Assembly (NCBI GenBank): GCA_016722565.1
Contig: JADKIU010000007.1
Span: forward strand, 1-64,000
Reading direction: 5' to 3'
DNA from: Bacteroidota bacterium
Lineage (GTDB): Bacteria > Bacteroidota > Bacteroidia > 2-12-FULL-35-15
DNA: 64,000 nt
Position 1 is the stretch's first letter, and each line of letters begins with the position of its first letter. Shown in pieces: positions 1 to 8,500 of the stretch. The notes below the pieces were generated by a model, which made no database searches, was not told where the DNA came from, and was given only the letters and a program-made list of their open reading frames with translations. The position numbers were made by a program, and so were the translations under genes.

Positions 1-757
1 CAAATACTTCCAAAGAACTAGCAGATGCATCTGCAATTCCAACAGATGTTGCTGTCAAAACAATATCATCAACAGCAAACGAAGGATCGGTTCCTGCACC
101 ATCATCATTGTTTGTCCAGTTAAAACCAATTTTCACATTTGCATTATTGTTTGCACTAGCTGGCAGTGCAAATGAATAGGCAGTCCACATTCCTTGAGGT
201 GAACATGTTCCAAAAGCAGTTTTTACCATATTGATTAAAAGTGTCCAAGTAGTTCCACCATCTGGTGAATACCATAGACTAGCATCATCTATAGTGGTTG
301 CTCCATTTTCAATATATGCAAATGTGATGGAGATACCTGAATAACCTGTGCAATTAATAACCGGTGATTCCGCTCTTTTGTTTGTTGTTACACAAATATT
401 GAAAGGAGGTCCGCACAATCCACCAGTATTATAAGAAGCGCCATTATCAGCAGGCAAAGCAATCGGTGTTGTTAATGCTGAATTTCCAACATGTAAAGTT
501 GCATCCACTGTTCCGGCACAACCGGTTCCGCAACTTCCAACAGGATTTCCGGCTTCTTGTGCTCCAATAAAAAAGGCATTTGCATTTGCATCATTTGTTC
601 CAGTCGAGGAAACTGTCCAAGCACCATTTGCGCCCGTAAAAGCACTCGCTAATTGACCTTGATTACATCCGGTTCCGAAATCTTCGGTCCAGAATACTTG
701 TGCATTGGCAACCAGTGCAGAAGTACATATTGATAGTAGTAAGTAGATTTTCTTCAT
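1..757 (-). CDS. Secreted protein, N-terminal part (runs off the window)
   Basis: Reading the minus strand from an ATG at 757 gives 252 open codons to the window edge with no stop. The product begins MKKIYLLLSICTSALVANAQ, a clear Sec signal peptide ending in the ANAQ cleavage type common in Bacteroidota exported proteins. The mature part is rich in Gly, Thr, Asn and Cys and contains a segment like the jelly-roll domains found in T9SS cargo (SISITFAYIENG..., DDASLWYSPDGGTTWT, FAVDDIVLTA, near residues 140-240). The last visible residues (VGIADASASSLEVF) look like the linker and start of a type A T9SS C-terminal sorting domain, but the domain itself lies outside the window. I see no catalytic motif. 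Export is well supported and the T9SS assignment is inferred from the linker. Confidence 0.8.
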   Translation of the reverse strand, partial: MKKIYLLLSICTSALVANAQVFWTEDFGTGCNQGQLASAFTGANGAWTVSSTGTNDANANAFFIGAQEAGNPVGSCGTGCAGTVDATLHVGNSALTTPIALPADNGASYNTGGLCGPPFNICVTTNKRAESPVINCTGYSGISITFAYIENGATTIDDASLWYSPDGGTTWTLLINMVKTAFGTCSPQGMWTAYSFALPASANNNANVKIGFNWTNNDDGAGTDPSFAVDDIVLTATSVGIADASASSLEVF

Positions 758-779
758 GTTAATTTTTGTTTAGTTTAAC

Positions 780-810
780 CAAAGATAAAAAATAATTAGA
801 AGGATTCCAA
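780..810 (-). promoter_or_regulatory. Bacteroidota-type promoter for the gene starting at 757
   Basis: On the minus strand TATCTTTG (780-787) matches the -7 consensus TAnnTTTG exactly, and a TTG lies 20 bases further upstream (808-810). The -7 box is about 23 bases before the ATG at 757. Confidence 0.6.
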
Positions 811-908
811 TACTATTTACGGATTAAAAGATTCGTAGTTTTGAAGGTGTATTTAAAAACAAAATCCGGCAGTACGTGTTATACGTATATCTTATCAAAA
901 TAAGAACT

Positions 909-1394
909 ATGAAAAACGCAGCCTTGATTTTCCTTGCATTTAGCTTAATAGCTTGTAATGGAACCGGACAAACCAACCCTAAACCAAAAAGTACCATGAG
1001 CGATTCAAATAAAGTTGTGAAAACAGAAGAAGAATGGAAAAAAACATTGAGTGCATAGCAATACAATGTATTACGGGAAAAAGGAACTGAAATGCCTTTT
1101 TCAGGTAAATATTATTTACATACCGAAAAAGGCATGTATGTATGTGCGGGATGCAATTCTGAGTTATTTACCTCCGATACAAAGTTTGATGCCGGTTGTG
1201 GATGGCCAAGTTTCTCGGATGTGGTGGATTCAACCAAGGTGGTATATACAAAAGATAAATCCCATGGCATGATTCGCACGGAGATTACCTGCGCAAAATG
1301 TGGTGGGCACTTAGGACATGTTTTTGACGATGGTCCTGCTCCTACCGGATTAAGGTATTGCATTAACTCTGTTTCGATCGAGTTTAAGAAATAA
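909..1394 (+). pseudogene. msrB: Peptide-methionine (R)-S-oxide reductase, lipoprotein form, interrupted by an in-frame TAG
   Basis: Two open stretches in the same frame are separated only by TAG at 1056-1058. The first (909-1055) encodes a lipoprotein signal (MKNAALIFLAFSLIAC, lipobox LIAC) and the first residues of an MsrB domain (EEWKKTLSA). The second encodes the rest: QYNVLREKGTEMPFSG, zinc pairs CAGC and CAKC, and the catalytic RYCINS. MsrB proteins normally read xPEQY or SAEQY at this junction, so TAG probably replaces one GAG or GAA glutamate codon. All catalytic and zinc residues are intact. An internal ATG at 1092 (MPFSGKYY) could give a truncated cytoplasmic product of 100 aa. TAG is used as an ordinary terminator by neighbours such as yceI, so recoding is unlikely. 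MsrB reduces methionine-R-sulfoxide; a lipidated copy would act in the envelope. A sequencing error is possible. Confidence 0.8.
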
Positions 1395-1617
1395 TCCCTT
1401 CGGCTATTGAGAGCTATTCGGCTCGAACTGAATATATTGAAGCTTATTTCGGCTCTGACTGTTGGCAGACAGACAGAGCCGAGAAATCTTCCTCATTATG
1501 AGATTCAATTCCCCCTTCCCCTAAACTTTTGGGCATCATTTATGTTTTATACGGGCAGCTTTAAACCTTTTTTTGTTAAAAATGTTTAAACATTATATGT
1601 ATATACATATAATTTTA

Positions 1618-1625
1618 TATATTTG
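1618..1625 (+). promoter_or_regulatory. -7 element for the YceI gene
   Basis: TATATTTG matches TAnnTTTG exactly, 31 bases before the ATG at 1657. No TTG is found at the preferred upstream spacing. The rest of 1395-1617 shows no gene that I can support. Confidence 0.5.
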
Positions 1626-1656
1626 CAGTGTTAAACTTAAAAAACCCTAAAAAACA

Positions 1657-2262
1657 ATGATTAGAAAAATGACATTTGGCTTAATTGCAGCAGCTGCAAT
1701 CGGAGCATTTGCTTTTACAACTCCAAAAGCATCCAGCGTAAATTATTCAATTGACACCAAAGCAAGTACTGCTACTTGGTTGGCTAAAAAAGTAACCGGA
1801 CAACACGAAGGTGGTGTTGCCATCTCTAAAGGAAACATTGTTTCTGACGGAAAAAACATCACTGGTGGTACATTTGAAATTGACATGACCAGCATTACTT
1901 GTACTGATTTAACAGACAAAGAATACAACGGTAAATTAATCGGGCATTTGAAGTCAGATGATTTTTTCAGCATTGAAAAAAATCCAACTGCTAAATTTGA
2001 ATTGACAAAAGCAACCTTAAAATCAGGTAATGATTATACTGTTACCGGTAAATTAACCATCAAAGGAATTACAAACGAAATTACTTTCCCTGCGATGATT
2101 AAAATGGATGCTAAAACATTTGTTACTGTTGCTAAAATTATGGTAAACCGTACCAAATATGATATTAAATATGGTTCAGCAAGTTTCTTCGAAGGAATTG
2201 GCGACAAAGCTATCAACGATGAGTTTGAATTAAACATCAACGTTGTTGCTTCTGCGAAATAG
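1657..2262 (+). CDS. YceI family protein (periplasmic, isoprenoid-binding type)
   Basis: The 201-aa product has a signal peptide (MIRKMTFGLIAAAAIGAFAFTTPKAS) followed by one YceI-like lipocalin domain: YSIDTKASTATWLAKKVTGQHEG near residue 30, GGTFEIDMTSITCTDL near 70, HLKSDDFFSIEKNPTAKFELT near 97, and the closing GDKAINDEFELNINV. YceI proteins form an eight-stranded barrel that binds a polyprenyl or amide-lipid chain in the periplasm. Length and order of motifs are normal for the family. It is a single gene with its own -7 promoter element upstream and a strong bidirectional terminator downstream. The physiological ligand cannot be deduced. The stop codon is followed directly by an octamer repeat array. 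Confidence 0.9.
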   Translation: MIRKMTFGLIAAAAIGAFAFTTPKASSVNYSIDTKASTATWLAKKVTGQHEGGVAISKGNIVSDGKNITGGTFEIDMTSITCTDLTDKEYNGKLIGHLKSDDFFSIEKNPTAKFELTKATLKSGNDYTVTGKLTIKGITNEITFPAMIKMDAKTFVTVAKIMVNRTKYDIKYGSASFFEGIGDKAINDEFELNINVVASAK

Positions 2263-2326
2263 GTGACTAAGTGACTAGGTAACTAGGTGACTAGGTGACT
2301 AGGTAACTAAGTGACTAGGTAGTTAA
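2263..2326 (+). repeat. Octamer tandem array, left arm (GTGACTAG-type)
   Basis: Eight consecutive 8-base units follow the yceI stop codon: GTGACTAA, GTGACTAG, GTAACTAG, GTGACTAG, GTGACTAG, GTAACTAA, GTGACTAG, GTAGTTAA. The inverted counterpart lies at 2502-2545. Because 8 is not a multiple of 3, the TGA, TAA and TAG triplets in the units close all reading frames. Confidence 0.9.
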
Positions 2327-2332
2327 TAGCAT

Positions 2333-2372
2333 AAAAAAAGTCCCTGCTCCAATCGAGCAGGGACTTTTTTTA
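2333..2372. terminator. Bidirectional rho-independent terminator between convergent genes
   Basis: A perfect stem AGTCCCTGCTC / GAGCAGGGACT with a 5-base loop (caatc) is flanked by an A-run and a T-run. It serves yceI from the left and the DUF1761 gene from the right. Confidence 0.9.
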
Positions 2373-2398
2373 TCTAATCGTATTCTTGATTAGAACGT

Positions 2399-2495
2399 CT
2401 CCCGATAGCTATCGGGAGCGAGGAGAATAGTCCCAATTATGAAAGATTGCTTCCAGTTTCTGCTACAGCGCAGAACTCGCAATGACGCTTCGTAA
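2399..2495. repeat. REP-like intergenic element with a 20-bp perfect palindrome
   Basis: CTCCCGATAGCTATCGGGAG at 2399-2418 is a perfect palindrome. The next 75 bases read, on the minus strand, as a CATTGCGAG...GAAGCAATCTTTC module of the type scattered between genes in many bacterial genomes. No reading frame is apparent. The CCCGATAGC core recurs at 12.2-12.7 kb and 20.1 kb, with a related half-site near 11.07 kb. Confidence 0.6.
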
Positions 2496-2501
2496 AATTC
2501 C

Positions 2502-2545
2502 CTAGTCACCTAGTCACTTAGTTACCTAGTCACTTAATAACTAAG
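2502..2545 (-). repeat. Octamer tandem array, right arm, overlapping a gene end
   Basis: Five and a half CTAGTCAC-type units form the inverted complement of the array at 2263-2326. The last units run into the DUF1761 gene, so its final residues (Leu-Ser-Tyr) and TAA stop are encoded by repeat sequence. Confidence 0.85.
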
Positions 2546-3052
2546 TCCCCACTGACAAATAACACCACCCATAATACCAAGACATAGTATCCAGTAGCCG
2601 CAATTTACCGCGATGTATTTAAATCCTTTTCGTTCAAAAAGTGCATTGGTTCCCATTACCGGCAAAACAAGGAATAATCCCGCCAAAATTCCATGAAACA
2701 TTCCATGTTTGAAGGTGCGGAAATTACTTCCATGCTTCATCATAAAGTCTTTGAAATATTTTGCTCCTTCCGAGTTGATAGGATCAGCCATGGTATCCGG
2801 AGTTGCAAGGGTTGAGAATACGCCCATTTGGTGAATGGTGATTGGCATAAGCGACATTGCCAATAAAAAACTAAGTACTAATGACACTCCGAAGATGACA
2901 GCCATGTTGCCGCCCTTCGTTTTGTCTTCAGTAATACCAGCAGCTTCCATCCATACTTTTCCTAATACTTTCGGATTATACCAAATAAAGCCGAGTATCA
3001 TCGGGACAAGTGCTGCTAAAAAAACATACAAAAAATTAATTTTTATATCCAT
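2534..3052 (-). CDS. DUF1761-like integral membrane protein
   Basis: The start MDIKINFLYVF at 3052 is chosen because the N-terminal helix begins there; a longer reading from 3076 adds only eight polar residues. The 172-aa product has about four membrane helices: residues 5-22 (FLYVFLAALVPMILGFIWY), about 48-66 (MAVIFGVSLVLSFLLAMSL), about 115-135 (MFHGILAGLFLVLPVMGTNALF), and 145-165 (YWILCLGIMGGVICQWG). The N-terminal GFIWYNPKVLGKVWMEAAG block is typical of DUF1761 proteins, whose function is not established. The C-terminal tail is formed by the octamer repeat. It is a lone gene that shares a bidirectional terminator with yceI. Confidence 0.75.
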   Translation of the reverse strand: MDIKINFLYVFLAALVPMILGFIWYNPKVLGKVWMEAAGITEDKTKGGNMAVIFGVSLVLSFLLAMSLMPITIHQMGVFSTLATPDTMADPINSEGAKYFKDFMMKHGSNFRTFKHGMFHGILAGLFLVLPVMGTNALFERKGFKYIAVNCGYWILCLGIMGGVICQWGLSY

Positions 3053-3179
3053 GAGTTTGAGTTTTGGTTCAATCAAAAATAAACCAATTGACTTGGTTTT
3101 GATTTACCGCCCATCACAAATTATTAAGAATGGAGTGTTTATAACAGAAAGAATTTGTTTTGTCTCTTGAAAGGCTTTG

Positions 3180-4385
3180 CTATTTAATAATGGTAAGTTT
3201 TTGTGTTTTTACGAGTTTGTCATTTACCACTATTTCATACAAATAGACTCCTGAAGAAAGATTGATTAATTCAATTGAATGATTCTTTGTTAAACTTTGC
3301 AATTCATTTCTTTTAATTAATTTACCTAATAAATCATACACATTTAATTGTCCCACTTCATTTTCTTTCAAAAAGTATTCGAGTATAAAATTTCCATTAC
3401 TAGGATTTGGATAAAGTAAAATATCATCAGAATTGAAGTCTTTTACAAAAACAGTAATTGTATCAGCAAAGAAATTGGTACATGCTAATTGATTGGTATC
3501 AATTACGGTTAAGGTATAGGTAGTTGTTGCGATGGGTGAGGCAATTGGATTTAAGACATTCGGATTACTCAAACCAGCAACGGGGGACCAACTATAAGTG
3601 ATATCCGGCCGACCAATCAATCCAAGTTGAGTTGAATCTCCGACACCCAATATTATATCCGCACCTAAAGAATATTGTGGTTCTTCGTATACACTTATAT
3701 CATCAATATAATAGTAAGAATAATAATCATTATTAAATTTGTTCTGAATTCTAAAAGTATCAGTAAAATTATCATCTCTAAAATTTCCAATCGTAATATG
3801 GTTTTCATCTCCTTGCGCTTTAAATACTCCACTAATTAACACCCAACCAGATGTGTCGGCCATCATAACATCTGATTCTACTTGCGGAATATAATATGTA
3901 AACACATTGAAAGGAGGAGTTGGAATTGAAACAAAAGGATGAGGAGATAAAGTGTCCTTAGAAAAATATGCTCCTATTTTATTTACAGCCCATGTAGAAC
4001 TATCAGATAAGGATACACTCAAACGGACACAATAATTTCTATCCTCCTCTAAGGTATTTGTTAACTGAGCAAAAATAAATTCTCGATAATTATAAAATGA
4101 GAACGGACTAATACCTGCATATGCATTTCCTGTTTTTGCATATTGATAACCAAAATCATTTTTAGGCACATCATAAACACTAACAGAAATTGAATCAGGA
4201 ATAATACATTCATTAAAATAATCAGCAGATTCGAAAGAATACCAATCTGAAACATTGTCCATATAATAAACATCCAAAAGACAATCATAATGCATTTCAA
4301 AACTTGGGTTTTGGATAAAATTTTGAGCCTTTACTATATTAAATGTAAAGAGCAAAAAAAATAGTATGTAGATATGTTTTTTCAT
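3180..4385 (-). CDS. T9SS type A cargo protein, paralogue 1
   Basis: The 401-aa product has a signal peptide (MKKHIYILFFLLFTFNIVKAQ), then an N-terminal domain starting NFIQNPSFEMHYDC and running to about residue 235, with YYIDDISVYE near its end. A short Ig/PKD-like segment follows (SLGADIILGVGDSTQLGL ... PIATTTYTLTVIDTN, residues 240-310). It ends in a complete type A sorting domain (LLYPNPSNGNFILEYF, LNVYDLLGKLIKR, LSSGVYLYEIVVNDKLVKTQKLTIIK). It is thus predicted to be exported by Sec and T9SS and to be secreted or anchored on the cell surface. The NPSFE-type first domain is frequent in Bacteroidota surface proteins; I know no enzymatic role for it. The gene lies directly downstream of a paralogue (4449-5429), separated by a hairpin repeat. 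Confidence 0.85.
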   Translation of the reverse strand: MKKHIYILFFLLFTFNIVKAQNFIQNPSFEMHYDCLLDVYYMDNVSDWYSFESADYFNECIIPDSISVSVYDVPKNDFGYQYAKTGNAYAGISPFSFYNYREFIFAQLTNTLEEDRNYCVRLSVSLSDSSTWAVNKIGAYFSKDTLSPHPFVSIPTPPFNVFTYYIPQVESDVMMADTSGWVLISGVFKAQGDENHITIGNFRDDNFTDTFRIQNKFNNDYYSYYYIDDISVYEEPQYSLGADIILGVGDSTQLGLIGRPDITYSWSPVAGLSNPNVLNPIASPIATTTYTLTVIDTNQLACTNFFADTITVFVKDFNSDDILLYPNPSNGNFILEYFLKENEVGQLNVYDLLGKLIKRNELQSLTKNHSIELINLSSGVYLYEIVVNDKLVKTQKLTIIK

Positions 4386-4395
4386 GAAACTAAAA

Positions 4396-4424
4396 CGCCC
4401 TCACACAAAGTTAGTGTAAAGGCG
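4396..4424. repeat. Imperfect copy of a CGCCTTTACAC hairpin
   Basis: CGCCCTCACAC, loop aaagtta, GTGTAAAGGCG: the right arm and loop are identical to the hairpin at 5440-5468, while the left arm has two changes. It sits at the same place relative to the start of the paralogous downstream gene. Confidence 0.7.
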
Positions 4425-4448
4425 CTGGTATTCAAAGCAGTTTAAAAA

Positions 4449-5429
4449 CTATTTTATAATCGTCAATTTATTGGTTCTAATCTTCTTACCATTAACAATA
4501 ATATCATACAAGTAGATTCCTGCCTCGAGCGATTGTGCATCGACAGTTACTTTTTTTGTACCATTAGCTAAAGTATATGTGCGAATCAACTTTCCGGTAA
4601 TATCGTATATTGTTAATTTTCCATTTTCCGTATCAAGTAAATTGCATTCAAGTGTCATGACACCATTATTCGGATTTGGATATAGTTTTATGTTGTGTAT
4701 GTCCTGTTCATTTTCATGAACACTAACAGGTGGCGGAGTTGTTCCTACATAAACATCATCAATGTAGTAATAGGCACCTAACGTATTTATCGTAGTTCCA
4801 CCAAAATATTGTTTTACTGTACTTGCATCATCTCTAAAATTTCCGATTGTAATATATTGTTCACCCCCATTAGCAACAAAAGCACCATTCACCGCGACCC
4901 AATTATTTTTATCATTTAACATATTTCCAGCTGCGTTTTCTACTTGAGGAATTCCAGGAGTCCAAACACTAGAAGGATATGGATCAAACAGTGTATCCGT
5001 AAATAAAGCTCCAATATTTTCAATTGCATATTGCATTGTATCACCTAGGCTTACAAAAAATTGAACATAATATGTTTGTGCAGAAACAAGAGGACTTGCC
5101 AATTGTACTTCAATATACTCTCTTGAGAATACCGTTTGATAATATGCATACAGACCAATATATCCTCTAGCTGAATGAGCCTCTTGATAACCAATTATAT
5201 TTTGAGGAACTCCCCAATAATTTGAAGTGTCACAGACATTATAATAATCCGCTGAATAATACTCAAACCAAGGTGGAACATCAATTATAATACCTGTAAT
5301 AGTAGGGGGGGGGGCACAAATAACCGTATCCGTTTTTTCAAATTGAGGCACAGGTACAAGGTTTTGCGCATAATTTTTAGTTACAAAAATTACTAAAAAG
5401 AAAAACAATATTTTCAGTTTGAAAATCAT
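4449..5429 (-). CDS. T9SS type A cargo protein, paralogue 2, with a poly-C10 tract
   Basis: The 326-aa product has a signal peptide (MIFKLKILFFFLVIFVTKNYAQ), an N-terminal domain related to that of the protein at 3180-4385 (shared blocks include PWFEYYSADYYNVCD versus DWYSFESADYFNEC, and YITIGNFRDD versus HITIGNFRDD, with YYYIDDVYVG near residue 225), and a type A sorting domain (IKLYPNPNNGVMTLEC, LTIYDITGKLIRTY, LEAGIYLYDIIVNGKKIRTNKLTIIK). It lacks the Ig-like insert of its paralogue. Near residue 40, four codons form an uninterrupted run of ten C on the coding strand (5305-5314), encoding Ala-Pro-Pro-Pro. A slip of one base there would truncate the protein. No enzymatic motif is visible. 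Secretion by T9SS is well supported. Confidence 0.85.
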   Translation of the reverse strand: MIFKLKILFFFLVIFVTKNYAQNLVPVPQFEKTDTVICAPPPTITGIIIDVPPWFEYYSADYYNVCDTSNYWGVPQNIIGYQEAHSARGYIGLYAYYQTVFSREYIEVQLASPLVSAQTYYVQFFVSLGDTMQYAIENIGALFTDTLFDPYPSSVWTPGIPQVENAAGNMLNDKNNWVAVNGAFVANGGEQYITIGNFRDDASTVKQYFGGTTINTLGAYYYIDDVYVGTTPPPVSVHENEQDIHNIKLYPNPNNGVMTLECNLLDTENGKLTIYDITGKLIRTYTLANGTKKVTVDAQSLEAGIYLYDIIVNGKKIRTNKLTIIK

Positions 5430-5439
5430 TTAAAATAAA

Positions 5440-5468
5440 CGCCTTTACACAAAGTTAGTGTAAAGGCG
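5440..5468. repeat. Perfect CGCCTTTACAC hairpin
   Basis: CGCCTTTACAC and GTGTAAAGGCG are perfect 11-base arms around aaagtta. The hairpin lies 11 bases upstream of the ATG of the 4449-5429 gene, in its 5' leader, and is repeated imperfectly at 4396-4424. Confidence 0.8.
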
Positions 5469-5501
5469 CTGAGAATCAAAGCTATTATGGAATATAAAAC
5501 A

Positions 5502-5536
5502 AAAATGCCTCATCACTATTAAGCGATGAGGCATTT
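5502..5536 (-). terminator. secA terminator
   Basis: AAAATGCCTCATC / GATGAGGCATTTT form a 13-bp stem around a 9-base loop. On the minus strand it is followed by a T-rich tract. It lies 18 bases past the secA stop. Confidence 0.85.
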
Positions 5537-5553
5537 TATTATCTATAAAATAT

Positions 5554-8500
5554 TTATTGTCCGTGACAAGCTTTATATTTTTTACCACTACCACAAGGAC
5601 AAGGGTCATTTCTTCCAATCTTTTGTTCGACACGTACCGGTTGTGATTTCACTTTCGGTTGTTCTTCCTCTTGATTGTTGTTACTTGTTCCTACTTCTGT
5701 TCGGGTAGTTTGTGTTTGTTGCTGACGTTGCGGTGCTTGCACACGTGATTGCTGAACACTGTTCTGAACTTCGTTCGGTAAATTCGCACGCATCAAGAAC
5801 GAAACAATCTCTTTGTTTACATCCGTTACCATTTGCTTAAACAATTGGAACGATTCAAACTTGTAAATCAATAATGGATCTTTTTGTTCGTATACCGCAT
5901 TTTGCACCGACTGTTTTAATTCATCCATTTCGCGTAAATGCTCTTTCCATGAATCGTCAATCATCGACAAGGCTGTTCCTTTTTCCAAACCTAAAACCAA
6001 TTCGCCACCTTTTGTTTCATAGGCACGTTTTAAGTTCACCACCACTTGCAATGTTTTTATTCCATCACTCAATGGAGTAACAATGTTTTCGTAAGTTGCT
6101 GCTTGGTTTTCAAAAACATCTTTGATAACCGGGAACGATTTTGTTTTGATGTGCGCATTTTTTGCATTGTAATGTGCTTCCGCTTTTTCGTACAATGCTT
6201 CAACCAATTGTGGTGTTTTTAATTCTGCAAATCCAACTTCATCCACCGGTGATTCAATCGATAATACACGCAACACCTCTACATTGAATCCGTCAAAATC
6301 TTTTACTTCGTGGTATTCACCAACAATCGATTCGCAGGTATCGTAAATGGAGTTGGCGATATCAATTGCCAAACGTTCGCCAAACAAGGCATGTCTACGT
6401 TTTTTGTAAATTACTTCACGTTGTGAGTTCATCACATCGTCATATTCAATTAAACGTTTACGTGTACCGAAGTTATTTTCTTCTACTTTCTTTTGTGCAC
6501 GTTCAATGGATTTGGTAATCATGGAATGTTGAATCACTTCCCCTTCTTTGATTCCCATTCTATCCATCAATTTTGCAATTCGTTCGGAACCGAACAAACG
6601 CATCAAGTCATCTTCCAAAGAAGCAAAAAATTGTGATGATCCGGGATCCCCTTGACGACCGGCACGACCACGCAACTGACGATCTACACGTCTGGATTCA
6701 TGACGCTCGGTACCAATGATTGCCAAACCACCTGCTTCTTTTACTCCTACACCTAATTTAATATCTGTACCACGACCCGCCATGTTGGTTGCAATGGTAA
6801 CCGTTCCTGCTTGTCCGGCTTCCTGAACAATTTCCGCTTCACGTTGGTGCATTTTCGCATTTAACACATTGTGTTTGATGCCACGCAATTTCAACATACG
6901 GCTTAACAATTCAGAAATCTCAACAGAGGTTGTTCCCACCAATACCGGTCGGCCTTGTTCTACACATTTTCCAACTTCTTCGATTACGGCATTGTATTTT
7001 TCACGTTTCGTTTTAAAAACTAAATCTTCGTGATCTTTACGTGCAATCGGTCTGTTTGTTGGAATTGCAACCACATCCAATTTATAAATATCCCAAAACT
7101 CACCTGCTTCTGTTTCTGCAGTACCCGTCATACCTGACAATTTAGAGTACATACGGAAATAGTTTTGTAACGTCACCGTTGCATAGGTTTGAGTTGCAGC
7201 TTCTACTTTTACATTTTCTTTTGCTTCAATCGCTTGGTGCAAACCGTCAGAATATCTACGGCCTTCCATAATACGACCGGTTTGTTCATCTACGATTTTA
7301 ATTTTACCATCCATGATCACATACTCCACATCAATTTCGAAAAGGGTATATGCTTTTAACAATTGGTTGATGGTGTGTACACGTTCCGATTTAATGGAAT
7401 AGTCGCGGATTAATTCTTCTTTACGTTGTGCTTTTTCTTCCAACGAAGCAGATGATTTTTCTAACGCAGCAATTTCACTTCCTACATCGGGCAATACAAA
7501 GAATTTTGCATCTTCTGAAGAAGTAGAAATCAATTCCAATCCTTTTTCAGTTAATTCGATGGAGTTATTTTTTTCGTCAATCACAAAAAACAATTCCGCA
7601 TCCACTTTGTGCATATCGCGGGATTGATCTTGTAAATAAAAATTTTCTGTTTTTTGTAATTGTTGTCTGATGCCGGGCTCCGACAAAAATTTAATCAAAG
7701 CTTTGTTTTTCGGCAAACCTCTGTAGGCGCGTAGCAAGGCAACGCCACCTTCTTTTTCTTTTCCTTCCGACAATAATTTTTTAGCATCGGTAAGTGCCGT
7801 GTTTACGTATGTTTTTTGAGCGTTAACAATTTTTTCGATACGTGGTTTCAGCGGAGCAAATTCCTGGTTATCGCCTTTTGGTGTTGGTCCGGAAATAATT
7901 AAAGGAGTACGCGCATCATCAATCAATACACTATCCACCTCATCCACGATGGCGTAATTGTGTTTACGTTGTACCAAGTCTTCCGGCACACGCGACATGT
8001 TATCACGTAAATAATCAAAACCAAATTCGTTGTTGGTTCCGAAAGTAATATCTGCTAAATAGGCTTGTCTGCGTTCAGGGGAATTCGGTTCGTGTTTATC
8101 GATACAGTCCACTGTTAATCCGTGGAATTCGAAAAGCGGACCATTCCATTCAGAATCTCGTTTTGCGAGGTAGTTGTTTACGGTTACCACGTGAACACCT
8201 AAACCGGTAAGTGCGTTCAGATAAACAGGAAGTGTACCCACCAACGTTTTACCTTCCCCTGTTCCCATCTCTGAAATTTTTCCTTGATGCAAAACAATAC
8301 CACCAATCAGCTGTACATCGTAATGCACCATGTCCCAGGTCACATCATTTCCAGCCGCTTTCCAGGTGTTGGACCAAAATGCTTTATCACCTTTGATAAC
8401 AACCGAGTCACGTTTCGCAGCAAAGTTGCGATCCATATCTGTAGCGGTTACTTCCAGTGTTGGATTTTCCTTGAGTCGTTTTGCTGTTTCTTTCACAACA

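Noticed and set aside
1056..1058. Genetic code change (TAG as sense codon)
   Set aside because: Many neighbouring genes, such as yceI (2260-2262), end naturally in TAG, so TAG is a normal stop here.
1407..1589. 60-codon frame after msrB
   Set aside because: Composition is non-coding-like, no ribosome-binding site, no recognisable motif.
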